A stretch of 64,000 nucleotides of DNA. It comes from Flammula alnicola (lineage: Eukaryota; Basidiomycota; Agaricomycetes; Agaricales; Strophariaceae). The position numbers were made by a program, and so were the translations under genes. Each line of letters begins with the position of its first letter. Position 1 is the first letter of the stretch. The notes under the pieces were generated by a model, which was not told the origin of the DNA, made no database searches, and saw only the letters and a program-made list of their open reading frames with translations. Location: positions 310,001 through 374,000 of the forward strand of contig JADNRV010000006.1 of the NCBI GenBank assembly GCA_015499995.1, read 5' to 3'. This document shows, piece by piece, positions 26,012-36,973 of the stretch.

Positions 26012-29000
26012 ATGCAACAGTCTCTCCCTCCCGACTTGCAACTCTTCCCAATGCACGACTCTACTTATGATCTCAACTCCCCCTTCACTGATCCAAGCCC
26101 CGTATCCGACTCCGCCTTTGATGACCACTATGTCCCCTACTACTCCCCAGCCGACCTCAGCCATTCCTATGCCACCGACTTTGTCGACTGTCATTCTCTC
26201 ATGACCTGGTCGCCCGAGTCCAAGAAACAGCACCAGCACCAGCAGAGTCTCTACCAGACACCCCGCTCTCAACCCGTCTACCCCCATGGCTATCACCACC
26301 AACAGCCGCCAGAGCCAAAATCTACGGTCTACATCACGCAGCCCGTCCCACCTTCTCATCGGCAGTTCAATAATGCCACCCAACAGCAGCAGCAGCAGCC
26401 ACAACCGACGATCCATTCGCCGCTGCCCAGCCACCCGCTCCACCAGCACCACCTCCAGAATTCGCCGTCCAACGGGCCCATATACGACGACGTCGATGCC
26501 TGGCAACAGCAGCCGCATCAGCAGCAGCATAGCACCCGAAGTGGGCAATTCTCCTCATCCCAGATAGGCTCCTACTCTTCCTCAGCTGCCGATCCTTCCT
26601 CCATCGTCGCCGCCACCCCGAATGGGAGCAACGCTTCCAACCCAGCTGCAAACGGTGCTCCGAGGATCAAGCAGGAGGAGATGGCCGGCTTCCCTGCCAT
26701 GGCGGTGGGTACAGATTATTCCGACTCGCATGAGCTTCTCCAGCACCACCAGCATCAACAACACCAGCCGGGCCAAGGGCAGCAGCACAGGAACTCAATC
26801 TCATACGAGCCTCTCAACCTCCCTCTCCCATCGCACCATCTCCTCCAGTCCCACTCCCACGATCCCAATACCGCTGCTACTGCTAACAACCCCACCACGA
26901 ATGGGGCGTACCATCCCCTGCTCTCTCCGCTGCAGACCCACCCGTCCGTGCCTCCGTCTACGGCGTACTATTCCGCTACCAGCTCGAATTCGTTCCAGCA
27001 GCACCAACACCACGCAGCGGCTGTGGCCCAACACCATAATCACAACCAGCAACACCAGCAACACCACTCGCGATCGCCATTCCACGCCTACAGCAGTGGT
27101 GGGACCGGTGGAGGCACGATCCACCCAGCCGAACTCTCCCCCACCTCCGACTCGCGCACATCCGTGTCCCCGCATTCGACCTACGCCGATCCGTCGGGCA
27201 ACGGCAGCATCGTCGCCGCGTGCGATCCGCGCTTTGTGTGTCATGCGCCGTCATCGTCGCCCCACGTCGTGGTGCCCCACCACCTTCAACACCACCACGA
27301 AGAGATTGGGATGGGTATGGAGATGATGAAAGGAGGCGGATGGGCAGCAGCGCATCACCATCAGCAACAGCAACATCAGCAGCAGCTGCGCGAGGAGAGA
27401 CGCGACTCGCTTGCGAGCCTCACTAACACCCTGGACAGCGAGATGAGTTTGGTCGATGGGATGGATATGGATGGGATCGTCGTTGCTGTGGGTGGGATGC
27501 CTCTTGGGATGGGAGGCGTGGAGGATGGTATGGGAGCAGGCGTAGGAGGAGGAGTAAGAGGTATAGGGCCAGGAGCTGGAGCTGGGGGACCGGGAGAAGA
27601 AGTGGGGGATATGGTTAGCCAGGAGGATGCGGATGCTGAGGGCGAGGAGGATGATTGGGATCAGCAGCAGCAACAGAATGGGCAGTTTGGGGGTATGCAG
27701 GCGGTACCACAGCAGCAGTATATGGACGAAGGCGAGGACGAAACAGAGAGAGATGCAGAGGGCGAGGAGAGCGACCACGATCACCTTACACGGGGTCGAC
27801 AGCAACACCAGGTAGACGATTCGGGAGAAGAAGAGATCTTGGACACTGATAGCGAGGTCAACGAGCACGAGGAGCTCACCGAGGAGCGCCAGTCCAACGG
27901 GGGAGTCGACGAACAGCAGGAAGAAGAGGAAGAGGACGACGACGAAGACGCAGAAGACCCATTGGAATCCGAGTCGGAGGAGGAAGACGACGACGATAAG
28001 GATCCCGAGTTTGTGCCACGCACACGCTCCACACGCTCCAGCGCCAACACCAACACAAGAGCAGGAGGTGGTAGGCGCCGAGGGGCATCGACGGTCCCTT
28101 CAGGGTCTTCCTCTGCCAACGGTATGCCGGCATATAACAGCCACAACCACAATCAGTCGGCAACCTCGGCGTCGTACCCCAATTCTGGCGTGGGTGGATT
28201 TGCGTCGTATATGAGCACGGGCGAGGGACGAAGCTTGCGTCCGCGCTCGTCCAATGCGCGGTATAACCCGTACCCTACGAGTTACTCTTCCGATGCCGGG
28301 GGGTACTTTGAGCCGCATTCGCTAGGCCACCGGCAGCAGTACGCAGCGGCGGGGTACGAGCGTGCTAGCGGTCGCCGCTATAACTCGGCCACCTCATCAG
28401 CGTCGCTGTCGCCTTCTCTCTCTTCCATTAACGGCGACGCACGCTCAGAGACCTCGACGTCGCTCTCCGGGGGGCAGACCACGCCCAACCCCTCCACTAC
28501 CTCCTCCGCCTCGCGCAGCAAACGCCTCCGCGCCACGTCCTCGCTGCCCGTCCCCATCCCCGTGCCGAATCTGACGAAAAAGTCGCGCGGGCGGCGCGTG
28601 CCGACGATGTCCTCCATTGAGGATTTAAGGAGTGCCGCGAGCGGTGCGGGGAGGAAGCGCCAGGGCCCCGCGGGCAAGGGCGCGAGGATGTACTTGTGCG
28701 AGGTCGAGGGATGTGGGAAGTGTTTTGCGAGAGGGGAACATTTGAAGAGGCATGTGAGGAGTATACATACTTATGAGAAACGTGAGTATTTTTTTTTTCT
28801 TTTTGGGGATTTTTTTTCGCGCATATATCCACTTGCGCATATATCCACCTGCGCATATATCCACTTTCTCTCCCCCCCCTCCCTTGGCTGCAGGAACCTT
28901 CTTACTAACGAGTTTCTTTCCTTCGAACGAACAGCTCACAGATGCTTGTATCCTGGATGCGGCAAGGATTTCAGCCGGCATGATAACCTCGGACAGCATA

Positions 29001-29143
29001 TGCGCGTGCACAAGAACTACGTGCAGGCTGATACCGTTTCTGTTGGTTCGACTACCACTACGACTTCGAATGCGACTGCGAACGGGGCTGCGTCTGCCTC
29101 GGTGTCGGGTGGCTCGAGCTCGAGGCGGAAGTCGCAGGCTTGA
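26012..29143 (+). CDS. C2H2 zinc-finger transcription factor, Msn2/4-like fingers
   Basis: A nuclear regulator of 992 residues if the single intron is removed (exons 26,012-28,781 and 28,935-29,143). Two tandem C2H2 fingers sit at the C-terminus. Finger 1 (about 894-919) has C-x4-C-x12-H-x4-H with ARGEHLKRHVRSIH. Finger 2 (about 927-949) has C-x4-C-x12-H-x3-H with SRHDNLGQHMRVH. This EHLKRHVRS / DNLGQH spacing is that of Msn2/Msn4-type stress regulators, which bind AG-rich stress elements. The spliced linker reads TYEKPHRC. The N-terminal half is rich in Gln and His; near 630-670 is a strongly acidic run (about 27,910-28,015), probably an activation region, followed by basic patches. The ATG at 26,012 starts MQQSLPPDLQLFP. 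The 153-nt intron keeps the frame open if retained. Exact orthology and targets are not determined. Confidence 0.85.
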   Translation: MQQSLPPDLQLFPMHDSTYDLNSPFTDPSPVSDSAFDDHYVPYYSPADLSHSYATDFVDCHSLMTWSPESKKQHQHQQSLYQTPRSQPVYPHGYHHQQPPEPKSTVYITQPVPPSHRQFNNATQQQQQQPQPTIHSPLPSHPLHQHHLQNSPSNGPIYDDVDAWQQQPHQQQHSTRSGQFSSSQIGSYSSSAADPSSIVAATPNGSNASNPAANGAPRIKQEEMAGFPAMAVGTDYSDSHELLQHHQHQQHQPGQGQQHRNSISYEPLNLPLPSHHLLQSHSHDPNTAATANNPTTNGAYHPLLSPLQTHPSVPPSTAYYSATSSNSFQQHQHHAAAVAQHHNHNQQHQQHHSRSPFHAYSSGGTGGGTIHPAELSPTSDSRTSVSPHSTYADPSGNGSIVAACDPRFVCHAPSSSPHVVVPHHLQHHHEEIGMGMEMMKGGGWAAAHHHQQQQHQQQLREERRDSLASLTNTLDSEMSLVDGMDMDGIVVAVGGMPLGMGGVEDGMGAGVGGGVRGIGPGAGAGGPGEEVGDMVSQEDADAEGEEDDWDQQQQQNGQFGGMQAVPQQQYMDEGEDETERDAEGEESDHDHLTRGRQQHQVDDSGEEEILDTDSEVNEHEELTEERQSNGGVDEQQEEEEEDDDEDAEDPLESESEEEDDDDKDPEFVPRTRSTRSSANTNTRAGGGRRRGASTVPSGSSSANGMPAYNSHNHNQSATSASYPNSGVGGFASYMSTGEGRSLRPRSSNARYNPYPTSYSSDAGGYFEPHSLGHRQQYAAAGYERASGRRYNSATSSASLSPSLSSINGDARSETSTSLSGGQTTPNPSTTSSASRSKRLRATSSLPVPIPVPNLTKKSRGRRVPTMSSIEDLRSAASGAGRKRQGPAGKGARMYLCEVEGCGKCFARGEHLKRHVRSIHTYEKREYFFFLFGDFFSRIYPLAHISTCAYIHFLSPPSLGCRNLLTNEFLSFERTAHRCLYPGCGKDFSRHDNLGQHMRVHKNYVQADTVSVGSTTTTTSNATANGAASASVSGGSSSRRKSQA
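28819..28866 (+). repeat. Three tandem 16-bp repeats inside the zinc-finger intron
   Basis: GCGCATATATCCACYT occurs three times head to tail (28,819-28,834, 28,835-28,850, 28,851-28,866), differing only at the Y. A related single copy, GTGCATATATCCATGA, lies downstream of the gene near 29,703. The array sits in the middle of the intron that separates the two zinc fingers. Confidence 0.85.
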
Positions 29144-31184
29144 GCCCGAACTTGGGCTGGGACTTGGGCCTGGGCTTGGGCTTGAGTTCACGATCCGAGG
29201 TGTGAGGCAGGACAAGGCGTGGCTTTGGGCTTTGTAGGTCCTTGTCGATGACGCTGCTTCCTTTTGTTAACTCTCAAGGAAGTTTTGTTTTTTTGGGAGG
29301 AAGGGGGGAAGGACGATGCGACAAAATCGAAACGAAAAAGCAAGATGTATGGACTTGGCGTTTTACCCTCCGCTGTTGTTGTTATTGTCGTTCTTCCTTG
29401 CCCTTCCTTCCTCTTTCATTCTCTCTTTCCTTCTCTCTCTTGTGTATTTGGAGTTTTCCTGTTGTTGGTGTTCTCTCTTTCAATTGCATTACCTTTTCCC
29501 CACTGCTTACTTGCTTTTTGGAAGTTGACGTCTCGGTTGAGGGCTAGGTGTTTCTTCCTTCCTTCTGCCTTGGGATTTTGGTTTCCTTTTTTTTTCTTTC
29601 TCTCTTGTCTTCTCGATGCGACTCGTGGCTTTCTCAACGCCCTTCCTCTCCTTCTGTTGTTCTTTTTCTTCACGGTGCTTTTTGGGGGCTTCTTTCTACG
29701 ATGTGCATATATCCATGACATGCAACGTTCCACCATCCATCTATCTACCATCCATCTATCATCCATGCGGTCATTCAGCATTCAATATTCAACATTCACG
29801 ACTACCCATTACCCACTATCCAACGGCTACCACCCATCATCAACCATCAACCATTCATTTTTTTTTTCATGTCTTGCAACACCATCGCATTTCATTTCAC
29901 TCTCCTTTCACTCATTCATTCCAACTCATCTCTCTCACCTTTCATGTTGTTATCTCCGGGCCAGCCTATTACCCAACCAACTACGGTTCTTCAAGCTTCA
30001 AGCCCAAGCTTCGGTCAAGAGGAATATACGACGAACGGACATGGTGCTTTCCCCGGCCGTCCGTCTCCTTCCTCGCCCTTATGTGTGTGCCTAATCACGA
30101 CGCGCGACCCGCCGCACAAAGTACTTTACTATACTCACATACTGACAAAAGGTCTTATTATCTACGTACAAAATAAACTATTACCCTACTCGATATTAGC
30201 ACTGCTTCGCATGCAGCGTTTATTTACCAGCCTATATCTAAAGAAGCTCTCAATAGTATTAACATTTCAAACACACTTTGAAAGAGGCGAGGTGAGAAGA
30301 GATGCAAGAAGGATATCGAATGAGAATTTTTTGGGTACTCCACGGCGCTAGCCTGGACTTTGTGATTGTAATTTGTGATCAAGAGATAGAATTCAGGTCT
30401 AAAATTTTCCACAATGAGACTTGACGTCGACGTTGATTTGACGTCCTGGATATCGATACCCTCTTCCTCCTCCATGGAAATATGTAACTCCGCCGACACT
30501 GAATCCGTTTGTTTATCGAGAGATTGTATCTTGTCCTCGCTTCTTCTTCGCATTGACGCCTGCGTCTTTCTTGATCAAGTTCAGTGATATGCGCTCTATA
30601 TAGATCTAAGTTCTATATAACTGGGTCCCGGTTATCTATTCCTGCTGCCTTGTATCTCTCCCAGAAGATCCCAGCTGCGCACGACACGCACGCTGACAGA
30701 CACATCAGATCCCAAGGTGCCTCAAACGCATGCGTTGGAAACGCTGCCGCGCGCCCTGGAACGTGCACGTGCATAAAGATGTGCGGAGGACGTCGGCTTC
30801 CCGAATTCGAATTCCATTCCCATTCCCAATCATTATCCATGGCCACCCCCGCGCCTCCGCCGCCCTGGGAGGACGTCGGACTTGAAGCTTGATGAGGCCT
30901 AGTAGTACATTAGGGTACATTTCACCCAAACTCATGGTCCGCCAGCTTGGTGCGATATCATATTGATCAAGCAAGCAAGGCCACCCAACCACAACTCGAT
31001 AAATTAATTCGAGAATTTGTCAAGTTGCGCGCGATTCGAGAAGATGATGAGAGATGATGTCAAATTAGTACTTTCAGCGTGACCTCTCCATATCTCAGGC
31101 TTTTTTCTTTCTTTCTTTCGGGCTCTTGTTTGGTTCTTCTAGGTCCTTCTCCCCATGTCAGTTGGTCATGATTGGGGAAATGGG
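29144..31184. other. 3' region of the C2H2 gene and intergenic DNA
   Basis: It starts with CTTGGGC-type direct repeats (29,150-29,195), then a long pyrimidine-rich tract (about 29,380-29,720) and short CATCCATCTAT repeats (29,731-29,767). These give long but low-complexity open frames, not genes. A 109-codon minus-strand frame at 30,224-30,553 has no recognised domain or linked exon. The stretch probably contains the 3' UTR and simple-sequence DNA. Confidence 0.5.
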
Positions 31185-32068
31185 GATTTCATTGATAGCC
31201 GATGGAGATACAAGCGTTATTGTCAGACGGGAAGTTGGAGCTCGGTCGATGTTCAGGTAGGGAGGTTTAAAATAATTTTCTTTCGCTCGGACGACAATTG
31301 GCAGATGGTCGGTCGATCAAGACGTTGAAGGCGCGGATATTTACCCCAGAATTTCATTTTTTGCAATGCATTTAGCGCAGAAAGAGGAAAGGGATCGATC
31401 ATAGGATCAGCTGGTGTCGCATCCACGTTCGGTGGCGTTTGTTTTTCCAAGTTTATGTATGCAGGTTCGGGCGCGGGCTAAAAGTTCGTGTATGGCAAGT
31501 ATGGGCGTATGTGGCATCATGCGCATGCGTACATAGACGCACACCCAACACGCGTCCACTAGCTCGGCTAGTGCTGTACGAGTACAAATATTGTCTCCCT
31601 GGCCCCACGTTCTAATTTTTTTTAAGTTTGCTTCTTTCGAGGAGACGTCCTCACATTTGCGCATTAATCTGACTCGTAGAGCTATTTCTGGGTAAGTATC
31701 CTCTCATGATGGACTCTGCCAATAAGGCGTTGTGTGCGCAGTTATTCTATCGACATCTTCTTTGACGAGCCCGAGGGTCGTCCACCGAGACTTTGTCGAC
31801 TTGATGCTCAAGCTCGGACATATCAGACAAGTGACCCCACTCTACTCCAGACTCAGCTTTGGTTAGATGCTCAGACTCACGGTTTGGGGACGTGTATGTC
31901 GACAGAACCACCTCCGCGATTTCCCCCATTCACCGTTCCTTCGCAATATACTATCAATGCATAGATGAACGGAACTCCTTCCGGGTATACGTAGTCGCAC
32001 ACCTCTTCCTTGTACCCAACTGACCATGGGTACTGTATCTCCAATCGTCCGGGAGAGAGATGAAGCAT
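31185..32068 (-). pseudogene. Unknown multi-exon gene or relic
   Basis: The first piece starts at 32,068 (MLHLSPGRLEIQYPWSVGYK) and runs to HVPKP near 31,880. A GT-AG intron (GTGAGTCTGAG...GTCCGAG) joins it in frame to LSIKSTKSRW and LVKEDVDRIT (about 31,735-31,815). Farther down, a separate open stretch carries PEPAYINLEKQTPPNVDATP and PLSALNALQKMKFW (about 31,325-31,460), and another ends PTSRLTITLVSP and ISPIMTN-stop (about 31,190-31,250). The links between these later pieces are not resolved, and a stop precedes the first piece at about 32,080. Composition is protein-like and consistently on one strand, so a real gene or a recent relic is likely. The family is not recognised. Confidence 0.35.
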
Positions 32069-35000
32069 GGATGGAGACTTGCATCATCGTGGCGTGATTT
32101 CTGGACGTTTTGATAAAACGTTCGTAGTGGGAGATGAAATGATAATTTTAAATCCCCAGACCCGAGTTGACGGGACCAAGTTGGATCAAGGCCGTGGAGG
32201 TCGAACCCTGATTGAGCACCAATTTAGTGTTTCGATCCTCTTTCGATCGCTGATTATTTGTTATGCGAGCCATGTGTTATTCCAATGATCCAGGCAGCCT
32301 TCAACACCCACTAGCGATATTCCAATGTGCTCATAGCTCGCCACCTTACCAGGCTAGTGTAGCGAGAACCGGAGGGCCAAATTTCTGTCCTTATCTCGCT
32401 CTCTGTTGTTGATATCTATTATGATAAGTTTGAACTTTTGGCTAGCTATCTGCCACGCCCTTGCCTTTCGCGTTTTGCCGTTTTCAGGACATCCAGTTCC
32501 TAGGGTCCAGCGAGTGCTGAGATAGGCTTTATTTTATTTTTATTGTTGAATCTGACACGATTTATGGCAGCGACAGGGAAGCCTGATACGATGATACCTC
32601 CGGAACTGGAAGCCATGTTGGACTGCTCACGAGGGACGATACGAAAATGCGGAGGGTGGAGTGGCAGGCCGCCTCTATTCCTGGAAGCGGTATACTGTTC
32701 CGCCCTTACAATCATGTCCTAGGCTGCCTGGGGTGCCACCAGCATCACCTGGTCTCAGCCTTTAGGCTTCTTTCGTTTTCGCACCTTGTTTCATTTATGT
32801 GCTCTATGTTCACTGGATTCGAGAATATTGTTGTTCCTTTTCTCTGCCTTCTAGACCCGCAGGATCGTGCATGACACAACAATGAATGACCCACGCGGTG
32901 GGTCCGAGCGAGGAAGTCGCAGCGTCAATCACTGGAGATAAGCGTCTGTATCTGCATCTGTGCTTGAAATGATTGCTTGACTCCGACGGCTTCTCGTGTT
33001 CTTTTAATTATCTCCTCGCTCCTCGCTGACCTTACTACCTCCTCCTTCTTGGACCGGAAAGCCCTATCTTAACTCATTGCTCCATCTATCCACTCTCGGT
33101 CCTGAAGCTTGAAGCTTTTGTCTTATGTGCATAGTTCATTCCTATTCATCAAAGGTACTACCTTTGCGCGTTTCATGTAAATGAATGCTCCTTACAGCGG
33201 TGTCAGAAGGCTCTACATAGACGGAGATTGCGACTACAAGAGCCAGGGATTGCGAGGAAAGAACCGAACACAACTGACAGCGCAATTTCAGGAGTTGCAT
33301 ATGCACGATGTTATGAAGTTCTGCTGTTCTTTAGCTTATTCACGCTGCCTTGGACGTCGGCAACTTGATGTATGAACAAGGCACTTTGTTGGGCCTTGAA
33401 TACAATGACAGACGCTCAGGTCCCGGGCTGCACGAATCCACCTCTCGGCGACGCTGCTAAGCTGTGTCAGTCAAGTGAGTCACATTGTCTGGCATCGTTA
33501 CAACTGTGGGACGTTGATTATTGAGGCTAGAGCAGGCTAGCTAGAGCTAGAGTCCATCCGATTTGATCAATCACGACCTCGATTCTGGCTAAGTAGTTGC
33601 CGAAATTCAGCTACAGAATGTAGCTGCTGTCCACCGAGTCAGTGGCAGCCAGGATATTCAAGTAATGAGGGTAGGGCTACAGAATACTTACTAGTTGACC
33701 TCGAAAGGGCGGCATTCCCTAACCCTCAGCGTGTGGTGGCGGTAACAGAATGAGCCCTAGTACGGAAAATGTGGGCTCAGGTTAAGCTTAACAGAGCCAG
33801 AGAGAGTCAGTCACTGTTATCATTTCCATTCCCATTTCGTATGTAGGTGATCAAGTAGAGTACATAAAATGTGGCGCTTTTTTGCCATCTGGAGTCATCA
33901 GCGCCTCAGGGCCGTCATCAGAAAAGGTATTGCCGGGTAGCCGGTCACTTGCGTACCGCACTGTGGCACTTTAGGACATTTGGCCGATATCGCGACGTTT
34001 TCGGCGTGCGCCCTTGGGGTCTGTTGCTCTGACAGGCTCTGGCCAGCTGATCGTGCTTGCTCGGAGGGCATGAAGCATAATGCATTGATGTTGCAAGTCA
34101 CACACCGGGGTAATGCCAACATGCGACGATGTGCCTTGATATCCATTATGATTGAGATATAATAACCGGAGGTGAATGTCGGACATGCTATATGGTCCTT
34201 GCTTTTTTTACGTTTCTCGTTCCTTCTAGGCCAATTCCAATGGGGGATCGTTCACAGACCTCCGTCATGTCCGTCTGCAACTTTTCTGTATGCACGGAGA
34301 CAACGAGGGTGCCGATGTGCAGCTTTAATGATAACACAGCGGAAAACAGACGAGTTCCCATGTTGACGGTTGCCCGATGAAAAAATGACCGCGGGTAATG
34401 CCATTTCAAAATTTGTTCATACATTCCATCTGGTTGATCAGATATGGATGTGTCGGCTTTTCCCAAGTCAGGAAAACCTTGTATATATCCGTTCCTGCGG
34501 CGCAAAATATGCATTTCCTTTCATCCGTTTCCCCCACTTCCTTCCTTCTTCGTTCTGCTGAGAAAACCTGGCATTCGATTTGTATTTTCGTTGACAGAGA
34601 TCGAGATGGAGGATTGTTCTCATCGAGTCAAGGTCGGGTGCTTTGGCTGCGTGCGGAGGAGCGAAGACTGAAAACAACAAAGATAAGTCAGGATGATCGC
34701 AAGGCTTTTTTCCCTGATCTATCGCATCTGATCTATCGGATGCGCGCAGGTGACCTATACTGCCATTTGACAGGTCAAGTGCGATGATTGACGCGGGGTG
34801 AAGCCGTCGAGATTCGAGAATATTGACCACGCTGCCAATTTGACATGTATGTTTAGACTGGAAGATTCACTGGAGATAAGCATCCTAAAACCGGAATTGC
34901 CTGTGGACATAGAAGGATGGCCTGGAAGGATGTCCTACCATCTCTGTCCTGTTTTCTTTAATAGTTTCTATGCCATGCCGTACCGGTCGCTTCTCGACCA

Positions 35001-35981
35001 GCTGCCTCAAACCCGACATCAGGCTCAATAGGTATTTCGAGTTGCAAGCCGAGGTACATACATTATATCGGTTGGGCAATCAGACTTGCAAGGCGCGCTC
35101 CGATTCAGGTGGGCTTAACTTCATGTACTGTCTCAATTTCTGCAAAAAAAAATGTAACTCAAGTGCCGTGAGGTTTTCGACTCTCACCGCCTCATTATTG
35201 GTTCATGTTCTCATGCACCCAATTTATTCGATGTGATGAAGTGAGCAGTGTCACCATGTTCTGGAGAAAATTATTTCCCGCCAAAACCATTAGAATGGTT
35301 CCAAGTTGGTCATGAGTTAAGAACCTATCGCTCGACGATGCATCAGACAGTAAGACGGAGTTAAGAGACGGTAGTTTTACGAAGAACTGACCAAGTGACA
35401 GTTCTGGATGAAGATAAACCGAAGTACTTCGTGGGGAAGGTCATTTAGATGAAAGCGACCGAGGTCGTGTTTCCGCTTAATGGCCTTACGGCCAATCTGT
35501 GCTCGAGTGTTGAGCATGAATAGCTCTCCCTGGGACGCGATGGACTATTCGAGGTGAATGGGATATAAATCTCGTGATTGGTCCGGGATTAGGTGTTCAT
35601 TTCACACCAATGGGCCGAAGAAAAGAGCTCCGATGTCCAGGTTAATGCACTATTTAAGGATGGAATGCCTCACCGCACGCCGAGAAACTAACAATCATGC
35701 GCCCCATTCCCTCTTTTCGAATACAGGGTCAGCAGCAATGGTATTGACGCCGACCACGTAGCTAATACATCGGTGGTAGAAATCTGAGAGAAGAATAAGT
35801 ATTTCGAGGTGGCGTCGAGAAAAGTGAGATGGAGTACTCACATGCCTGAATTATACTCGCACACTGATATGCGATTGGAGAACATGAATACACAAGCGAA
35901 GTGGAGATGTATGCGGATAAATAGACGATAGCATGAGAAACAAGACGGCATGTATCCAAGGACGTGGCGGAATTATGGCTG
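32069..35981. other. Region without a supportable gene
   Basis: About 3.9 kb in which short frames occur on both strands, none with a domain I recognise or with splice-linked partners. Local repetition of GCTAG/CTAGAG is visible around 33,530-33,555. The final part abuts the 3' end of the centrin gene. Small or lineage-specific genes cannot be ruled out. Confidence 0.35.
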
Positions 35982-36672
35982 CTATGCATCGTCCATCATG
36001 ATGGAGAAGAACTCTTGCTCGTTAATCTCGCCGTCCTGGTCAAGATCGAATTCCTCGATCATAGCTTTCCTATTATAACAAGTCAGGCAAAAAAATGTAT
36101 CAACGAGAAATTGAACGCACAGTTCATCCTCCTCTAACCGGTCTCCGATCTCTTTCGCCACGCGCCTTAGGTTCCGCACGCTAATCTTTCCTGTTCCATC
36201 GTCGTCAAATAATTTGAAGGCACGTCGAATTTCTTCCATAGGATCACGTTCCAGTATCCGTTCACTCACTTATAGAGATAGAGGATCAGTTCATATGAAC
36301 AAAGGAATCAAGTCAAATAATGCATCGTAGGGTCAAGAAAGTGCAGAGGGCATGATAGGTGTGCCAAACCCAGAAGGAAGGACGAGGCTCGAAATGACGT
36401 GTTTACTCACTGATTTTCGCGAAGTCTTGGAAATCCATGAGACCAAGATTGTCTTTATCATGATCTCGCAACAGCTTTAGGACTTCTGCCTTTTTGAGAT
36501 CAAACCCAAGCGCTCGCATCGCGACTTTGAGTTCGTGGTAATCTACACATCCGTCCTTATCCGTGTCGAAGAGCTCGAATGCTTCCTTTATCTCTTGTTT
36601 TTGTTCGTCCGTGAGATCTATACGCGTATGTGTGCGTCGTTTGGCCTTTTGAACCGCTGAGGAGGTATACAT
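35982..36672 (-). CDS. CDC31: Centrin (Cdc31-type EF-hand protein)
   Basis: A calcium-binding protein of the spindle pole body half-bridge, also found in nuclear-pore mRNA export complexes in yeasts. Three exons (36,411-36,672, 36,121-36,268, 35,982-36,069) with introns of 142 and 51 nt give 165 residues, the usual centrin length. The N-terminus has a basic lead ([20 protein letters not shown]) as in Cdc31. EF-hand 1 ([12 protein letters not shown]) and EF-hand 4 ([12 protein letters not shown]) are canonical. EF-hands 2 ([12 protein letters not shown]) and 3 ([12 protein letters not shown]) lack the Glu at position 12 and probably bind calcium poorly, as in many fungal centrins. The sequence [12 protein letters not shown] between the two halves, restored only by splicing, separates it from calmodulin. 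It is divergent from the RdRP gene across about 300 bp. Confidence 0.93.
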
Positions 36673-36973
36673 GGCTGGAGCTGGTGGTTGGTCGTGTTCA
36701 AGTTGGCTACTCGAACGTGACGACCATCACATATTCGCGTCAGCACGTGATTGGTCACGAAGTGTATTTCTGGCCACTAGCCAGGTTGACGGGTCAGGGT
36801 TGCTGCAGGCTGTCTTCTGTCTTCTGAACCCGCCGCTGTAGTTGGCAGATGCCATGAGTCTTTTATCAGAACTCAATCTCCACATAAGCCCTCTGCCCTA
36901 TTTATTAATCTAATACCACAACATCTTTGGATACCCGGCCTTTCTTGGATACCTAAATTCCCTTGCACCCTCA
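36673..36973. promoter_or_regulatory. Divergent intergenic region between centrin and RdRP
   Basis: About 300 bp separate the centrin start (36,672, minus) from the first plausible RdRP ATG (36,974, plus). Both promoters must lie here, or overlap the neighbouring 5' ends. No clear TATA box was seen on either strand. A repeated CTTTGGATACCC / CTTGGATACC pair is visible near 36,927 and 36,945. Confidence 0.5.

Noticed and set aside
25844..28856. Many long antisense frames opposite the zinc-finger gene
   Set aside because: They mirror the Gln/His/Asp-rich repeats of the real gene and have no independent motif.
26012..29143. A single uninterrupted 1,043-residue zinc-finger protein
   Set aside because: The uninterrupted reading includes an intron with perfect GT-AG ends whose removal restores the standard finger linker; the 992-residue form is preferred.
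29264..30094. A 276-codon plus-strand open frame rich in Phe/Leu/Ser that looks like a membrane protein
   Set aside because: It lies in a long pyrimidine-rich, simple-sequence 3' region of the C2H2 gene; the hydrophobicity follows from T/C-rich DNA, overlapping frames are equally open, and there is no domain.
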